Assembly: GCF_040126055.1 (NCBI RefSeq)
Contig: NZ_CP143541.1
Span: 3,348,001 to 3,412,000, forward strand
Reading direction: 5' to 3'
Source of the DNA: Pseudalkalibacillus sp. SCS-8
GTDB taxonomy: Bacteria; Bacillota; Bacilli; Bacillales; Fictibacillaceae
Length of the DNA stretch: 64,000 nucleotides
Position 1 is the stretch's first letter. Every line of letters starts with the position of its first letter. Below the pieces are notes generated by a model, which had not been told where the DNA came from, did no database searches, and saw nothing but the letters and a program-made list of their open reading frames with translations. Below, in pieces: positions 17,379 to 24,786 of the stretch. The position numbers and the translations under genes are program-made.

Positions 17379-18229
17379 CTATGTACCACGTAAAAACTCC
17401 TTTGTTATGTTGTTGACTTCGGTTGGTTTTTCTACCACAGTCCAATGTCCACATTGATCGATGGTTACCAATTCCGAATGCGGGATATGATCGATTAAAA
17501 GTTCTTGGATAATGGAAGGAGTAAGGATATCATGACTTCCCTGTATAACAACGATCGGAATGTTGGATAGTTTCAGTAACTCTTCCCTTAAATCATAATT
17601 GTTTGCAATATCTGTTCCGATAGCCTGATTGACTTGATGCTGAATTGACGTTTTTTCTTTTCGTTGTAATGTACCCTTGGCGTAAACATAATAGGGATCC
17701 AATACTTTCAGGAGGTCATCTATTGTTGACTCTCCTTTTTCGAGACCCTCTTTTATTAGAGAAAGTCTATCTTTATCCTCATCCGTCAATCGATTCTCAA
17801 GCTCTTTCCTGAACCTTTCCATACCTTCGGCTGTTACGCCTATCGCAGCTGTTAGTACGATTTTATGTACATGATCCGGATAAGTTGTGGCGTAAAGTAA
17901 AGCGAGCATCGATCCCCATGACTCACCAAATAGATTTATTTTGTTTAAGCCTAACTTCTGTCGGAGGAGCTCTAAATTTTCAACTTCATCTTTCATAGAA
18001 TACGTTTGATCCTTGGATGCTTCCGATCGACCGCACCCTCGTTGGTCATACAAAACCAACTTGAATGAGTTTGCCAAGGGTAGACATGTGGTAAAAAGAA
18101 ACGATGCTCACTACCAGGACCGCCATGTAGAAAAACGATCGGCTCACCTTCCCCGAAACATCGGACATAAAATTTACTACCGTTTAACTCCACAAACTCA
18201 GTCGTATGTTTTTGATGGTTTTCAATCAC
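17379..18229 (-). pseudogene. Proline iminopeptidase-like alpha/beta hydrolase, frameshifted
   Basis: Two overlapping frames together encode one alpha/beta hydrolase. The first (18229 downward, GTG start with GGAGGGAGGG) gives residues 1-50 including the oxyanion motif FLHGGPGSEH. The second continues with LVLYDQRGCGRS, the nucleophile motif GESWGS, GSHDIL (acid) and CGHWT (His). The switch needs one extra base near 18083-18090, in the text CTACCCTTGG. The total span of 851 bases is one short of 284 codons, exactly what a single deletion gives. All catalytic residues are intact, so this is either a recent mutation or a sequencing error. A functional version would remove N-terminal Pro or act on small esters/amides. 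Confidence 0.85.
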
Positions 18230-18523
18230 TTATTGCCCTCCCTCCATAATTAAAGATTTTAAATAACGCTGATGTTGCTCATCCTTTTTAATCTTTTCAA
18301 CGATATTGTCCTGAAGCAAGTATTCTCGAACCGCTTCATTATGATAGATTCGTTCATAATACCAACCATTATCACTGAGTTCCTTAAACCAACTTTCTTT
18401 TCTTAACTTCCTTATGCTCCTTTGAAATTTAAGATCCTCTAGGTCTAACCCTCCATTAAATACGAAACCTAAGATGACACTTACAACAGTGCCACCTATT
18501 AATTTAAGCGTTTTTATTTTCAA
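18230..18523 (-). CDS. Hypothetical protein with N-terminal membrane helix
   Basis: The 97-residue product has a hydrophobic segment at about residues 8-25 and a charged helical remainder (LRKESWFKELSDNGWYYE). I recognise no family. The start has AGGTGA five to six bases upstream. Its stop abuts the start of the hydrolase gene and its last codons carry that gene's ribosome site, so the two are coupled. Confidence 0.6.
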   Translation of the reverse strand: MKIKTLKLIGGTVVSVILGFVFNGGLDLEDLKFQRSIRKLRKESWFKELSDNGWYYERIYHNEAVREYLLQDNIVEKIKKDEQHQRYLKSLIMEGGQ

Positions 18524-18584
18524 TCACCTCTTACCAATTATTTCAAATCATTACACCCAACTCAATAAAAAATTTCACAAAAAA

Positions 18585-18610
18585 TGACATACCCTATTTT
18601 GGATATGTCA
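18585..18610 (-). terminator. Terminator after the 63-residue membrane protein gene
   Basis: TGACATATCC / GGGTATGTCA stem (one G-T pair) with a 6-nt loop, followed on the minus strand by TTTTTT. Confidence 0.75.
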
Positions 18611-18621
18611 GTTGTAATGAT

Positions 18622-18813
18622 TTATTTGTCCTCGCCTTTAGATGATCCTGTAAAAGGATTGATTTTAAATGTCAAATCTTCTCCAGCTTCCTTTTCTTCC
18701 TTTGAAATACTTTTCCCTAACGAAGCGTAATACCAAATAAATGCTCCCAAAGACAATAGCCCACCAATAGATGTTACCCAGAATGCTAAATTACTGATAT
18801 GTTTCACCTCCAA
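18622..18813 (-). CDS. Small single-helix membrane protein, unknown
   Basis: The product is up to 63 residues, with one membrane helix (about 10-30) and a charged C-terminal tail ending SSKGEDK. The start is uncertain: TTG 18813 is followed at once by GGAGGTG, which looks like the real ribosome site, so translation may begin several codons later at a non-ATG codon. It lies just before a terminator. Confidence 0.5.
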   Translation of the reverse strand: MEVKHISNLAFWVTSIGGLLSLGAFIWYYASLGKSISKEEKEAGEDLTFKINPFTGSSKGEDK

Positions 18814-18853
18814 AAATTAATATGGATCTTTCATTTAAAATAAAAATCTATGA

Positions 18854-19162
18854 TTATGATTTAGATTTATCAAAAAACCCATAAAGAAGTATTTGAGAGC
18901 AAGCATATGCTATTACTGAACCATAAATTCCAATGTCCATTGAGGTTACTGAGATGCTTATTTCTCTTCTTAAGTAAGTAAATGTAGCCACTACAATATA
19001 GGCTAAAGTCCATCCAAAGATTAAACTCATTACAAGTTTAATCCATCTCCTATCCTCCGATTCGTATATGTGCGAAAAAGTAAAAGCAACTAAAGCGATT
19101 ATTATATTGATAATACTAATAAATAATATTAGACCTTGTGGTGTTGTATGATCTAACCCCAT
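18854..19162 (-). CDS. Three-helix membrane protein, unknown
   Basis: The 102-residue product has hydrophobic segments at about residues 10-28, 40-60 and 75-96. There is no known motif. The ATG has GAGGGTGA upstream. It is separated from the MBL-fold gene by 13 bases and is probably co-transcribed with it. Confidence 0.6.
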   Translation of the reverse strand: MGLDHTTPQGLILFISIINIIIALVAFTFSHIYESEDRRWIKLVMSLIFGWTLAYIVVATFTYLRREISISVTSMDIGIYGSVIAYACSQILLYGFFDKSKS

Positions 19163-19175
19163 AATTCACCCTCAT

Positions 19176-19907
19176 TTATAGATGCTTTTTCTCATTTTGA
19201 TAAATGAAATCTTCTAATTCTTTTCGGTCAGCTGGTTCACCATGTCCATGAATATATAAATCGGCTTCCTCTGCAACCAATTTTTTTAGAATATCTAATG
19301 AATGAGTGTCTTCCTTTTTCCTTAAATGTATTGGAGGAGGATAGAAACAATCCCCCACGAACAGGATATTAGATTTTAGATCCTTTACAAGAATTGAATC
19401 GGAAGCGTGAATACCGCCAATAAATTTTAGTTCGAGGGAAGTACTTCCCAGATGAAGCATCATTCTATCCTTAAACGTGATATTAGGAAGTTTGATTTCA
19501 AAACTGTCCCAATCGTTAATAAGTTCCATTTTTCTCTTGTTTCTCGTCTCAAGTAAAGGTTCTCTCCTTATCTCCTCCTCTAAAATTTCTGTACTCCATT
19601 TTAGTTCTGAATTAATCTTAAGCTGCTCATAGCAAAGTTCATGACTGATCATAATTGAGTTGAACATTGAACCACCATATGTATGATCCCAATGATGATG
19701 TGTATATATCACATATTTTACTGGAGGTGCATCAATTCCGTTTAATGCTTGTTTTATATTTTCTGCATGAATCGGGCTGTTTCCACTATCAACTAGAATT
19801 GTACCTTCTTCTGTAATAATAACTCCTATGTTTGGTTGAATACCTTGATGTGAATATGGATACATCCATACATTATTAGATAACTCTACTAAGTTCTTCG
19901 TTTTCAT
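19176..19907 (-). CDS. MBL-fold metallo-hydrolase
   Basis: The 243-residue cytosolic protein has the metallo-beta-lactamase fold. Zinc-site motifs are YTHHHWDHTYGG (HxHxDH), FVGDCFYPP (bridging Asp) and IHGHGEP (late His), with the family start VDSGNSP. The fold hydrolyses thioesters, lactams, phosphodiesters or lactones. Nothing here fixes the substrate, and it lacks a signal peptide expected of a secreted beta-lactamase. The start has an AGAGGAT site. Confidence 0.82.
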   Translation of the reverse strand: MKTKNLVELSNNVWMYPYSHQGIQPNIGVIITEEGTILVDSGNSPIHAENIKQALNGIDAPPVKYVIYTHHHWDHTYGGSMFNSIMISHELCYEQLKINSELKWSTEILEEEIRREPLLETRNKRKMELINDWDSFEIKLPNITFKDRMMLHLGSTSLELKFIGGIHASDSILVKDLKSNILFVGDCFYPPPIHLRKKEDTHSLDILKKLVAEEADLYIHGHGEPADRKELEDFIYQNEKKHL

Positions 19908-19956
19908 AGGTATCCTCTAGTTTTATTTATATCCCTAAAATACCTTTTTCACTTGT

Positions 19957-20382
19957 TCAGTTGTTTTGTAGGATCTTCTCTGCAAGTTTGATATTTTCTT
20001 TTAGATATATCGGCATATCCTTCTGAGATAAAATTTCTGAAGCAGTCATCCATACAACTTCATCAACTTCTTCAGTGCTTTTGACGTATGGTTCTCCAGA
20101 TTTATGGTGACACAAAAATACAATATCAATGACATTTATCCCTGATCCAGTAACAAAGGAAGAGCTATTTACATACTTAAGGTTTGCAACCTCACTACCT
20201 ACTTCTTCAAAAACCTCTCTCTTTAACGTTCTTTCTAGGATATCAGTGGAGTCTCCTTCAACTTCACACTTTCCTCCCACAAGTGAAAGAGAACCTCCTG
20301 CGTGTTCTTCCTTCTCACTTCTTCTGATTAAGAGCCATTTATCATTTCGATGAATAGCACCTTCTACATTTACGACGAACAA
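19957..20382 (-). CDS. NUDIX hydrolase
   Basis: The 141-residue protein hydrolyses a nucleoside diphosphate linked to some other group, by family. The Nudix box is present as GGKCEVEGD...REVFEEVG, but between the Gly-Asp pair and the REVFEE helix it is about three residues longer than the usual pattern. The catalytic Glu pair is intact. The start is TTG 20382 with GGGGGGAT about eight bases upstream. It stands between the MBL-fold gene and a small membrane protein gene. Substrate unknown. Confidence 0.78.
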   Translation of the reverse strand: MFVVNVEGAIHRNDKWLLIRRSEKEEHAGGSLSLVGGKCEVEGDSTDILERTLKREVFEEVGSEVANLKYVNSSSFVTGSGINVIDIVFLCHHKSGEPYVKSTEEVDEVVWMTASEILSQKDMPIYLKENIKLAEKILQNN

Positions 20383-20473
20383 AAACGATCCCCCCTGAAC
20401 CCTATAAACCTACATGGTAATTCCAATTATTTCAAATAATTCATTCCAACTCAATCTATTTTTAGATAAAAAA

Positions 20474-20497
20474 GACATATCCAATCCTGAATATGCC
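20474..20497 (-). terminator. Terminator after the DUF6366-like gene
   Basis: GGCATATTCA / TGGATATGTC arms (two non-canonical pairs) followed on the minus strand by TTTTTT, just past the stop at 20502. Confidence 0.65.
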
Positions 20498-20501
20498 CTC
20501 G

Positions 20502-20717
20502 TTAATTAAATAGTACCGAAAATAGTATGTATCCTGATATGATCAAAACAAGAAGAAGTACTGTACCTTTCCAACCTAAGCTACCAACTAAATCAATAAG
20601 GCTTCCACCTTGCGACCGATCAAACCCATCACCAATCTTACTGGCTGAATTTCTTTTTATCTCTTCTTGTCTAAGCCTTTCTCGTAAATCCTCTGGTCGT
20701 TCTCTATTACCACTCAC
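20502..20717 (-). CDS. DUF6366-like small membrane protein
   Basis: The 71-residue product has a charged N terminus (RPEDLRERLRQEE), then SQGGSLIDLVGSLGWKG, and a C-terminal membrane helix. This layout matches small Bacillus proteins named DUF6366; the assignment is from memory of the family. The GTG start has AGGGGGAT upstream. Function unknown. Confidence 0.6.
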   Translation of the reverse strand: MSGNRERPEDLRERLRQEEIKRNSASKIGDGFDRSQGGSLIDLVGSLGWKGTVLLLVLIISGYILFSVLFN

Positions 20718-20784
20718 AAGAATCCCCCTTATGAAACAACTTAAATTTATATTTCATAGTGCAGAGCATCTTTATTAATTTACT

Positions 20785-22143
20785 TTAATATAAGACATGA
20801 ATGTTTTGGATAACATTTTCAAGGGGGGAAATTCGTTTTTTTAATACTTGTTTATCTCGTAATTCAACTAGTAATTCAATAAATTCTGATTGAGTTGGTA
20901 AATCTGGAATACTATGAAATGGTTCATGGTTAAACCTTTTGCCATATACATATTTTTCAAGAGCATGAATTAAAGTTACTTCATGTTTTTCTTCCAATTT
21001 CGACCACTTCTTTATGTCAGACCAAGTAAATTCAGACCTAACAAAGAGTTCGTCCCAGGATTCTGTCACAGGAAAATTCACATGAATCTCCATCCAAGAA
21101 AGAACATCTCTTGAATGGAAAGAACCAAGATGATTTAGTGCCTCAAAACCGTTTATTTGATTGTTGGATATGTCGTAAAGATAATTAAATACCAAACTTA
21201 AACCTCTCGCCTCACTCATACACATTGCTGTAAGATAGGAGCGTAATGATGAATCTATAATATTTTGTTCTTCTTTCCAAAGGCTTTCGACCCAATTCTT
21301 TGCATAATCCCCTAAGACACTTCCTATGATCTCACATATTACTTTTTGATCATTATAATCCTTTCGTTTATTTAACTTCTGTCGAAGCACGTCAAATAAC
21401 TCTTTTTTGTCAATTTGCTGGAGTAAGTAGGTGGCATCATCATCTAATTTCTTTTTGTAAATAACATAAGAGATAAGTAGATCCTTATCATGTTTAACAT
21501 CGTCTATTGTTGTCTCTGTAAATGAACGAAACCAACTCTTCCATCTATGCGCAGCCGGACTTGTAGTTTCCAGGCCTGCATCATTCAGAAAATACTCAAG
21601 CTGCCAAATTTCACTGCCTACACAGCCTAATTCTGTAATCCTCCATAAGTAGTCAATAAAAGAATCTGCAATATAAGTAACTTCATCCTCTTCATGATCC
21701 CAATAAATAACGGGTTTCTCTTGACCATCCACCAACATATCAAATGCATATATGTCTCCATTTGCTGAATGAGCAAACTCCAGCTTACCTCTAAGCGTCT
21801 TACCGTAATCTTCATCACCATCCATCAAGTCGTCCGCTAACTCATCTAGTCCTTGTAAATAATCAATATTCCAATTGATCTCCCCAGAGAAAATATCTCT
21901 AAATTCACTTGGAATCATAGTATCTTCTGAAAAGGAGTAATAGAAAGATAGGGATTTCCCTACGTTTTGTAAAACGTGTTTATAAGAAGGCGGTAAATCA
22001 TACCCTACCTCATTTTCTTTCTTTTTTATCTCCTGGTTCGTCGCTCTTTTACCGAGCTCGATTGGGTGGACAGTACCGTTGTTGTTTTCCACCCTATGAA
22101 GGATATGCTCCCACTTTGCTAAAAGCTCTTTATAATCTTTCAT
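20785..22143 (-). CDS. SMI1/KNR4 family protein
   Basis: The product is about 452 residues. The first 190 form an SMI1/KNR4 domain: RATNQEIKKKENEVGYDLPPSYK, then YYSFSEDT, FAHSANGDIYAFD and PVIYWDHEEDEV. This fold is common in immunity proteins against contact-dependent and polymorphic toxins. The C-terminal 250 residues are helical and may be HEAT-like, and I recognise no second domain. I start at ATG 22143 with AGGGATGG upstream; the start at 22245 adds unlikely residues. It lies in the immunity-type cluster with no toxin nearby. Confidence 0.75.
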   Translation of the reverse strand: MKDYKELLAKWEHILHRVENNNGTVHPIELGKRATNQEIKKKENEVGYDLPPSYKHVLQNVGKSLSFYYSFSEDTMIPSEFRDIFSGEINWNIDYLQGLDELADDLMDGDEDYGKTLRGKLEFAHSANGDIYAFDMLVDGQEKPVIYWDHEEDEVTYIADSFIDYLWRITELGCVGSEIWQLEYFLNDAGLETTSPAAHRWKSWFRSFTETTIDDVKHDKDLLISYVIYKKKLDDDATYLLQQIDKKELFDVLRQKLNKRKDYNDQKVICEIIGSVLGDYAKNWVESLWKEEQNIIDSSLRSYLTAMCMSEARGLSLVFNYLYDISNNQINGFEALNHLGSFHSRDVLSWMEIHVNFPVTESWDELFVRSEFTWSDIKKWSKLEEKHEVTLIHALEKYVYGKRFNHEPFHSIPDLPTQSEFIELLVELRDKQVLKKRISPLENVIQNIHVLY

Positions 22144-22216
22144 TATTAAACCATCCCTATTGATTATCATTTGGAAATTATTGTTTGGATTCGTAATCAT
22201 TAATTTCTTATAAAAA

Positions 22217-22241
22217 GAGCTATTCTCCTTTAAAAAGAATA
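22217..22241 (-). terminator. Terminator upstream of the SMI1/KNR4 gene
   Basis: GCTATTCT / AGAATAGC hairpin followed on the minus strand by a T-rich run. It ends the transcript of the lipoprotein gene at 22300. A second hairpin (CAAGTAGC / GCTACTTG, 22266-22287) lies just before it without a T-run. Confidence 0.65.
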
Positions 22242-22299
22242 GCACCTATTCTGGAATATCTCCTCCAAGTAGCGCAACTGCTACTTGAAGTGTAATACT

Positions 22300-22725
22300 C
22301 TATTTGACTTCAATCACAAATGCGTAAGATGAATCGGCTTCTAAATCATCATAATCCCATCTTGCACTTATTTTATAATAGTACACCCCTTGTTCAGAAG
22401 GTACCTTCAATGATTGGTTGTAGACTTTTTCTTCGCCTTTTTTCATACGAGTTATTGAAATCTGATTTGGTTCAGGTTCGTAATTAAAGGTAATGGTGAT
22501 TTTAGAATTTTTGGAGACGATTAATGGCTCTTTTCCTTGAACAAGTTCTGGTATAGTCGCAGTGTCCGCACACTCATACCAACAATACCCTCCCCTTACC
22601 ACAGGAATCTTCTCTGAGTCGATTTCAACATCTGGTATTGGTGGTTTCGTTCCTTTTAATTCGTTCCCTGAACAACTAGTTGTTATTAGAAGTATACTTA
22701 TTAATAAAAATATGAACTTTTTCAT
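22300..22725 (-). CDS. Hypothetical lipoprotein
   Basis: The 141-residue product has a lipoprotein signal peptide with lipobox TTSC (Cys about 18), followed by a short linker and a probable beta-sandwich with a Gly-Gly-Tyr-Cys-Trp motif and a late YAFVIEVK strand. I do not recognise the family. The start is ATG 22725 with GGGAGA nine bases upstream; the start at 22809 would hide the signal peptide. It ends in the terminator at 22217-22241. Confidence 0.65.
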   Translation of the reverse strand: MKKFIFLLISILLITTSCSGNELKGTKPPIPDVEIDSEKIPVVRGGYCWYECADTATIPELVQGKEPLIVSKNSKITITFNYEPEPNQISITRMKKGEEKVYNQSLKVPSEQGVYYYKISARWDYDDLEADSSYAFVIEVK

Positions 22726-22768
22726 TAACCATATCTCCCATTCGTACTTCAACAATGCATCGTCATCC

Positions 22769-23473
22769 TTACGTTCCAAGTATATCTGGGTAATCTTGAG
22801 CTCTGCCATTGAATTTGGATGTTCCGAAAGCTTCTTGGGCTTGTTTTTCCAGCTCAGCCATCATGGGGTCGAATGGGCTTTTAGATAGCTGCGTTACGAT
22901 GCCTTCATTCTGTTCATAAATGTTATGCCATGAAAAATGATGTAATTGCTCTTTAGTGAGATAATCGACGAAAACGGGAGAATAAAAGTTCAGCCAAAAG
23001 ACGCCAGGTAATCGATCAAGCAGATTTCCGGTTGTATGCTGTCTGTCGATGCTTTCCTCTTCAGCCACATACCCGTAGATGGCATTGAATTCATTTACGA
23101 GATTTTCAAAAAAGGGTGGAACCATCGCCTTCTTTTGATTGAAAAACGTTTTATTCATATAAAGGGTCACATGATTTAATGTGTCCTCTTTTGGATGCTG
23201 CCACCAATTCGAGCTGAACCAAAACCCTTTTCCTTTGCCGATCATACCTCCGGCTTTCCCAACCATCGTGTTGGTGGAGACGTCAAAAATTCCAGGCTCT
23301 TCTTTCGTCCACATCTCAACCGCTGCTTCTCTTGTAAAAGCCTCTTTAACTGGCTCAAACAATCCAATCTTCCCTATGTTCAATCCATTGGTCTCCAACA
23401 AATCAAAGAATGAGTGGGCGGATGGTTCATCACCTATCTGTTTTTTCGTATCCATTTTAATATAGATTCCCAT
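22769..23473 (-). CDS. Hypothetical protein, possibly Imm52-like immunity protein
   Basis: The 234-residue soluble protein has features reminiscent of Imm52: a mid-protein FFENLVNEFNAIYGYVAEE element, followed by GVFWLNFYSPVFVDYL. Similarity is by eye and weak. It has no membrane segment. The ATG follows AGGAAAACGT. It lies within the immunity-type cluster, 18 bases downstream of the GrpB gene, so may share its transcript. Confidence 0.5.
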   Translation of the reverse strand: MGIYIKMDTKKQIGDEPSAHSFFDLLETNGLNIGKIGLFEPVKEAFTREAAVEMWTKEEPGIFDVSTNTMVGKAGGMIGKGKGFWFSSNWWQHPKEDTLNHVTLYMNKTFFNQKKAMVPPFFENLVNEFNAIYGYVAEEESIDRQHTTGNLLDRLPGVFWLNFYSPVFVDYLTKEQLHHFSWHNIYEQNEGIVTQLSKSPFDPMMAELEKQAQEAFGTSKFNGRAQDYPDILGT

Positions 23474-23491
23474 ACGTTTTCCTGCCTGTCT

Positions 23492-24010
23492 CTATTTTAT
23501 GGAGTGATACCACTCTAACGCCTTGGCCTCTAAATCCAACACAAATTGTTCTTTCCCTTTGATATAAGACTCCATGTCATGCGGATAGCGCTCGGCGAGT
23601 TCTTCTTTCAGGAATCCATATGCATCTCGCGCTTCAGGTTTGGCACGCAAGTAATCCCGAACGGCCAGGTGTCGTTCGACTCCTGGGTCACCCTCCTGAA
23701 AAATATGGATGTGATGGGTCCGGTTGTCGCCGCCTTTCTGAAAGTATCGACGACCTGGAATCCCGTTTTCTCCTCTAGGTTCGTAGCCAATCGCCATCAT
23801 TTGATCGTTGAAAGCATCGACGGCTTCAATATCCTTCACGACAGGCATGATGTCGATGATCGGTTTAGCCTGGAGACCCTCTACCGACGTACTTCCGATA
23901 TGGTGGACGGTGACCAGCTCGGGTCCAAATATCCTGCGCAGAACACTCGCCTCTTCCTCAAATCGAACGTTCCATTCTGAATTGTAAGGTGTTACTTCCA
24001 CTTTTCTCAT
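23492..24010 (-). CDS. GrpB (UPF0157) family nucleotidyltransferase-like protein
   Basis: The 172-residue protein belongs to the GrpB/UPF0157 family of the nucleotidyltransferase superfamily. Seen are VTPYNSEW at the start, HHIGSTSVEGLQAKPIIDIMP (the GSTS and D-x-D site), a central arginine-rich RRYFQKGG element and HIHIFQEG. Some relatives make or modify coenzyme A derivatives, but no function is fixed here. The start has AAAGGAG. It is followed by the Imm52-like gene and preceded by the TPR gene, in one apparent operon from the PBP gene. Confidence 0.85.
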   Translation of the reverse strand: MRKVEVTPYNSEWNVRFEEEASVLRRIFGPELVTVHHIGSTSVEGLQAKPIIDIMPVVKDIEAVDAFNDQMMAIGYEPRGENGIPGRRYFQKGGDNRTHHIHIFQEGDPGVERHLAVRDYLRAKPEARDAYGFLKEELAERYPHDMESYIKGKEQFVLDLEAKALEWYHSIK

Positions 24011-24027
24011 ACTCGGACTCCTTTAAC

Positions 24028-24510
24028 TCATTTCCACACCTGATCCAGTTTATCGGAATAAAACTGGAGCGCTTTCTTGTATTTCGCTAGTTCTTCGTCT
24101 CTCGTCGTATCAGCTAGACATTGAAGCAGGAGCTCCATTGAACGGTGATGTTCATTCATGTTGTATAATGTCATCGCATAAAAAACTTGGATGGCTCGAT
24201 TTTCCGGATAGCGCGCCATCCCTTCTTGCAGGACATCCTTCGATTTCTCGTATTCTCCTAACGTACGATAAGTGCTCCCAAGACCTATGTAAGCACCCTT
24301 CAGTTCTTCTTCACCCAACCCTGATTGGATCGCCTTTTCGTAATAGGGTGCGGCTTTGGCTTCTTCACCTAACAGGTCAAAGCTCCATGCACACTGGTAA
24401 TGAAGCGAAGCATTCTCTGGATACTCCTCCACCAAATTTACAAGGATTTCGTTCGATTGCTGATAATGGCCTTCCTGCCTCAGCTTTAATGCTTCCTCTA
24501 ATTTCTGCAC
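24028..24510 (-). CDS. Tetratricopeptide repeat protein
   Basis: The 160-residue helical protein has four or so TPR-like pairs: LRQEGHYQQSNEILVNLVEEYP, LHYQCAWSFDLLGEEAKAAPYYEKAIQ (spans given in parts), GLGSTYRTLGEYEKSKDVLQEG and FYAMTLYNMNEHHRSMELLL. TPRs bind partner proteins; the partner is unknown. GTG start with AGGAGATTG upstream. Eleven bases separate it from the gene before it, and it is probably part of the PBP operon. Confidence 0.82.
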   Translation of the reverse strand: MQKLEEALKLRQEGHYQQSNEILVNLVEEYPENASLHYQCAWSFDLLGEEAKAAPYYEKAIQSGLGEEELKGAYIGLGSTYRTLGEYEKSKDVLQEGMARYPENRAIQVFYAMTLYNMNEHHRSMELLLQCLADTTRDEELAKYKKALQFYSDKLDQVWK

Positions 24511-24521
24511 GATTCAATCTC

Positions 24522-24767
24522 CTATCGGCTGCTGTTATGAATAGCTTCGTTCGCTTTTTGGAGGTCTTTTTGCCGGACCATGATGTCATAGGAGGTTGCT
24601 ACGCCTCCTAATTCACCGCTCTCCATCGGTGTCGACGATTTCGTTTTCGACTTGATCCCCGCATCATTCAGGAGTCCTTTGACCCTTCCGTATTCATCGG
24701 TCTTTTGCGTGAAGTACACCGTTTTCCAACTGTTCTCCTTCAAATATGAGATTAGTTTTCGGAGCAT
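24522..24767 (-). CDS. Small DUF2007-like protein
   Basis: The 81-residue cytosolic protein looks like the DUF2007 group (ferredoxin-like fold): FTQKTDEYGRVKGLLNDAGI, then SYDIMVRQKDLQKANEAI. ATG 24767 is preceded by GGAGG. It starts 20 bases after the PBP stop. Function unknown. Confidence 0.65.
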   Translation of the reverse strand: MLRKLISYLKENSWKTVYFTQKTDEYGRVKGLLNDAGIKSKTKSSTPMESGELGGVATSYDIMVRQKDLQKANEAIHNSSR

Positions 24768-24786
24768 CGTGACCTCCACCCTTCCA

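Noticed and set aside
22266..22287. Hairpin CAAGTAGC / GCTACTTG as a terminator
   Set aside because: No T-run follows on either strand; the next hairpin at 22217-22241 fits better.
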